A stretch of 64,000 bases of DNA from Malus domestica. Its lineage: Eukaryota; Streptophyta; Magnoliopsida; Rosales; Rosaceae. This document shows positions 60,796-64,000 of this stretch, in pieces. A program made the translations under genes and the position numbers. The number at the start of each line of letters is the position of its first letter. Position 1 is the stretch's first letter. Below the pieces are notes generated by a model. It saw only the letters and a list, made by a program, of their open reading frames with translations, did not search any database and was not told where the DNA came from. Where the stretch lies: the NCBI RefSeq assembly GCF_042453785.1, contig NC_091670.1, forward strand, positions 36,467,501 through 36,531,500. Direction: 5' to 3'.

Positions 60796-63700
60796 CTATT
60801 CATCTTTAACAGAGTCTTTCTTATGCTTTCCATGCCTCTCCTTTAGCTTCTCGACTTTCTCAATCGCGTTGTGTTGATTGGTGACGGATCCCTCTTGAGC
60901 ACTGCACATCTGGGACTTAATCTTGAACCCGAATTTCTTTGATACGTTTCCCCACGTGCTAGACCCTTTTACGCGACCCAACTTCTCGATCTCTTGTCTC
61001 ATGTTCGAACACTCCTTCTCAAGCTCGGATACCCGCATCCTCATGTTGTCCATCCCAACCTTTAAAACCTGATTCTCCCTCACGGTAGTGGCCCAGCCTC
61101 CCTCGTTAGACATAGCAAACCCGCTTCTTAACTGTCTTGATCCATCAAGATTTTCTGATACCAGGAAGCAGTCGGCAATTGACGACCTAAGCTGAAGCTG
61201 CTCGAAGAAGAGAACTTGAACAACTATTCTCAAGGGTAGCCTCTCATTCTGTGCAGCATGAGTGCAAGCTTCCAAGGAAAGCTTCTGGCAGTCCATCAAC
61301 CGGCAAAGCTGTTCCCTTTCGGACTCTACCAACCATGGGTGCGACTGCAGGTTGTAAACCATAGAAAACAATAAGCCCAAAAAGTTACAGGAGTGTCCAA
61401 TACTAAATTCATTTTATAGATTGTAACTCTAGAAACATTGAGGTTGAGAGAATATTTCTAGGTGGATGCGGTGTGGTTGATCAATTCAATGATCAATCTT
61501 ATAAAGGAAAAATGAATTATATTGAACAATTGATCGATGCCTATTACCTTCAAATAAATATCCATGGCACGGTAAAGACCATCATCCAAGGGTCTGGCAT
61601 ATTCTGGAACAGCAGCAGCAAGAGCCTGAAACTTGGGGAGCTTCAAGTTGACATCAGGGGCAACCTCTGCAAGGTATCCATCGATAAGCTTGGCTACCAT
61701 TGTGATTGGGGTCAGTGAAGGGCCTGAAGACCCGATCAATTGTTCATCATCGACCGAACATGGAGACACTCCTCCTGTTTGTTCCATGGCAATGAAGTGG
61801 TCAAGAATTCGTTGCACACAGTCAACATTGTACAGAGTCTCCATAGAATAAGAGAAGTTGGGCATCAAAAGATCTTCCAAAGTAGCTTGATCAAGCTGCA
61901 TGCCAATTCTTTTCTCAAAATTTGATATGCAGGAAGGGTTGGCTCGAAGAATCATGGCTGTTCGAAGTAGACCAAACAAAAATTTGGTTGGGACTACACG
62001 CTTCTGAAATGGAAGTAACCGATCAACCTCTTCAAGTAAGAGCTTCTGGTCTTCTTCTGATGGTGGGGACCCCAAGGACACTGGTTTAAGATGAGTACTA
62101 GAATCATTGCCTTGACGCCGATTCAGCCCAGGAAGGTACTTTTTTGCATAATAAGTGATTGAGGCTGCAATGATCTCCTGTTTGATGCCACGAGATTCCA
62201 TGACCGAAATCAGCCTCTGGTAGAGAGGCAAGCTTAAGGTTGATGCATCCTCATACCACCAATCTGAACTTGACTTCTTTGGTCTAGCCCCTGTACTTAT
62301 CCCATTCCACAGGACACTCCCACCAGGACTTTGCATGGGGCCACCATGCTCCCTGACAGGCCACCCAAACAAATTAGGATCAGTAGATGCTTTTGTGGCT
62401 AGTGACTCGATGCACCTTTTGGTAATGTTGAGTTCTTCAGCATAAGGGAGAATATCATCACAAGTCTGAAGCGCCTTTAGAGAGTCTTTCCAATTTCGAA
62501 GGACTACTTGACTGAGAAAGGCTTCAGTTTGTGTGATTAAGTTGTCCTCCCCGTAGTCTTCAGTCATTTCAAGATGCTCAGCAGCACATCGAAGGTAGAC
62601 AACATTTGAGGCAGAAAGCTCAAATTTCACCCCGTAGCAGAACTTGGCTACCAATTCAAATGTTTTTGCCCCACCAGGAATATCAGGGACGGTTATGACA
62701 CATCCTTCTTCTCCTTCAGATGCTTCAGAAATCAATCTTTCCATAACCCCACTTCTTGAGAGCAAAGGAAACTGCACCAAATGGCAATTCAAAGGTGAGA
62801 GTAGCATTCAAATGTGAAATCAGGCATGCATTATGCATACGGGGTTGACACCAAATTATGATTAACGACTCAAAAGAAGAGTCAGAGAACCTGATAAAAG
62901 AAGTCAAAAGTCATTCTCCAGAACAGGTACGTAACGAATTGTCCCAAGTTACAAGAACAGTAAATCAAGTGATAGTTATACCTACCAAAAGGAGGTAAAA
63001 GTAAACAGGGAACCGGGAAGCTAACCTTATGAAGATGGAATGACATCTCTCCAACCTCAACAACAATGTCACTAGGAAGCCCAGTGGTGCAGAACCTATA
63101 TCGTTGCAAGACATATATAATGTCAGTCAACAAATAAGAAAGTATTGGGAACTAATTTACTCAAGAAGAATTGATTCAGTGTCTGTAGTCATAACATATA
63201 ATCAGCTAATCAATCATGAAGCACAGACACATAATCCAAAAGGGTAATCGCTACATGGCTTTCGTTTCACAACATGCATACAATTTGTTATATATACTCA
63301 TTACCTAGTAGAAACAAAAATCAGTCCAACATCGTTTCATATTGTTAATCACAAATATGAGGTTCAAAAACAGAAAAAGATTGCTAGCACAACGCAATGT
63401 ACAAAGAGAATGCAATCACCCACGTACTACACAGGAACACGCAACAAGTAGATCCTAAAACCCAAAGAGCATATCCAGAATATGGATGGTAAAGGAAGAA
63501 GAAACGTCTTCTGTCTTCCAAATTAAGTCATTCTTCAGACTCCCAAACAACTGTGATACAGCAAGAACTCATCAATGATTAACAAGCAGCGGACATGTTT
63601 GTATCAACCGCCTTTCTTTTAAGCATTCTTCAAACTACGAAATCCCAAAACACCAATGGAATAATAATCGTTTGAAGGTAACAACTCTAAATATGATGTG

Positions 63701-63976
63701 CCTAAACTGAATCCCAACTTGCAGGCAACATATCAAATTTTACTTTCCATACAAATTCAAGTTTGCAAACTGAATATAAATGATGTAAAAGTAAACAATT
63801 TTAATTGTGACACAAATTCAGAACAATTCAGAGCATGTATACATATACATACATATATATATACACACACACATTCGGTCATAAAGAGTATCAAACTAAA
63901 GATGTCAGGGTGCATACCAGGCCTGTCCTTGTCTATGGAATGCATCAGTTTTAGATCCCAATTTCACGCAAGCCAT
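60796..63976 (-). CDS. BTB/POZ and NPH3 domain protein, At1g30440-like
   Basis: NPH3/RPT2-family (NRL) protein, expected to act as a substrate adaptor for a CUL3 ubiquitin ligase in phototropin- or auxin-linked signalling at the plasma membrane. Exons: 63976-63918, 63095-63026, 62771-61548, 61344-60796; 633 residues against about 665 in the Arabidopsis homologue. Exon 1 is only 59 bases ([20 protein letters not shown]) and matches the homologue's N-terminus, so the gene is complete, ending 24 bases inside the window. The BTB domain spans about residues 25-125 ([19 protein letters not shown]). The NPH3 domain (about 205-465) includes SSDWWYEDA and [26 protein letters not shown] and a coiled coil ([18 protein letters not shown]) follow, then a Lys-rich tail. 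The exact cellular role of this paralogue is not known to me. Confidence 0.93.
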
Positions 63977-64000
63977 TTTTTCTCCCAGTGAAAGCAGTAC

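Overview
Plant nuclear DNA: split genes with GT-AG introns and AT-rich spacers full of small transposons. The best guess for the source is Rosaceae, probably the apple/pear group (Malus or Pyrus). This rests on recognising the Cassandra-type solo LTR with a 5S rRNA-like core, the Au-type SINE copies and other repeats I associate with those genomes; it is an inference, not a database result.

Eight protein genes could be joined exon by exon. On the + strand: the 3' end of a SAPS-domain PP6 regulatory subunit gene (16-2679), CPSF30-L with its YTH m6A-reader domain (8418-14435), the U3 snoRNP WD40 protein YAO/RRP9 (15581-19271) and the microtubule-associated protein AIR9 (24031-35914). On the - strand: the ceramide-1-phosphate transfer protein ACD11 (21777-19810), the cationic amino acid transporter CAT1 (40787-36687), the cation-chloride cotransporter CCC1 (57918-48378) and a BTB/NPH3 protein like At1g30440 (63976-60796). 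All seven genes that lie wholly inside the window join into open frames close to the length of their Arabidopsis counterparts. From memory, two Arabidopsis neighbourhoods are merged here: At1g30440-30450-30460-30470 (NPH3, CCC1, CPSF30, SAPS) and At2g34680-34690 (AIR9, ACD11).

Layout: 1-3.6 kb SAPS 3' end; 3.6-7.9 kb a composite transposon with long inverted repeats that carries a BAG-gene fragment split by a solo LTR, plus a second foldback; 8-19.3 kb CPSF30-L and YAO with three Au SINE copies in introns and a 3' UTR; 19.8-36 kb the divergent ACD11/AIR9 pair, whose spacer holds MITEs; 36.7-41 kb CAT1, whose 2.26 kb intron holds two transposon remnants; 41-48.4 kb a gene-free stretch with a Cassandra solo LTR, several MITEs and a solo LTR inserted in a foldback element; 48.4-57.9 kb CCC1, with a probable LTR and a minisatellite in intron 1; 58-60.8 kb AT-rich spacer with a TIR element and a small GC-rich island of three hairpins; 60.8-64 kb the NPH3 gene.

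The genes are housekeeping or regulatory (mRNA 3'-end processing, rRNA processing, phosphatase targeting, cytoskeleton, lipid transfer, amino acid and ion transport, phototropin-type signalling) and do not form a pathway. The unusual content is in the repeats: nested insertions that can be ordered in time from their target-site duplications, and a solo LTR whose ten internal repeat units have co-varying complementary flanks.
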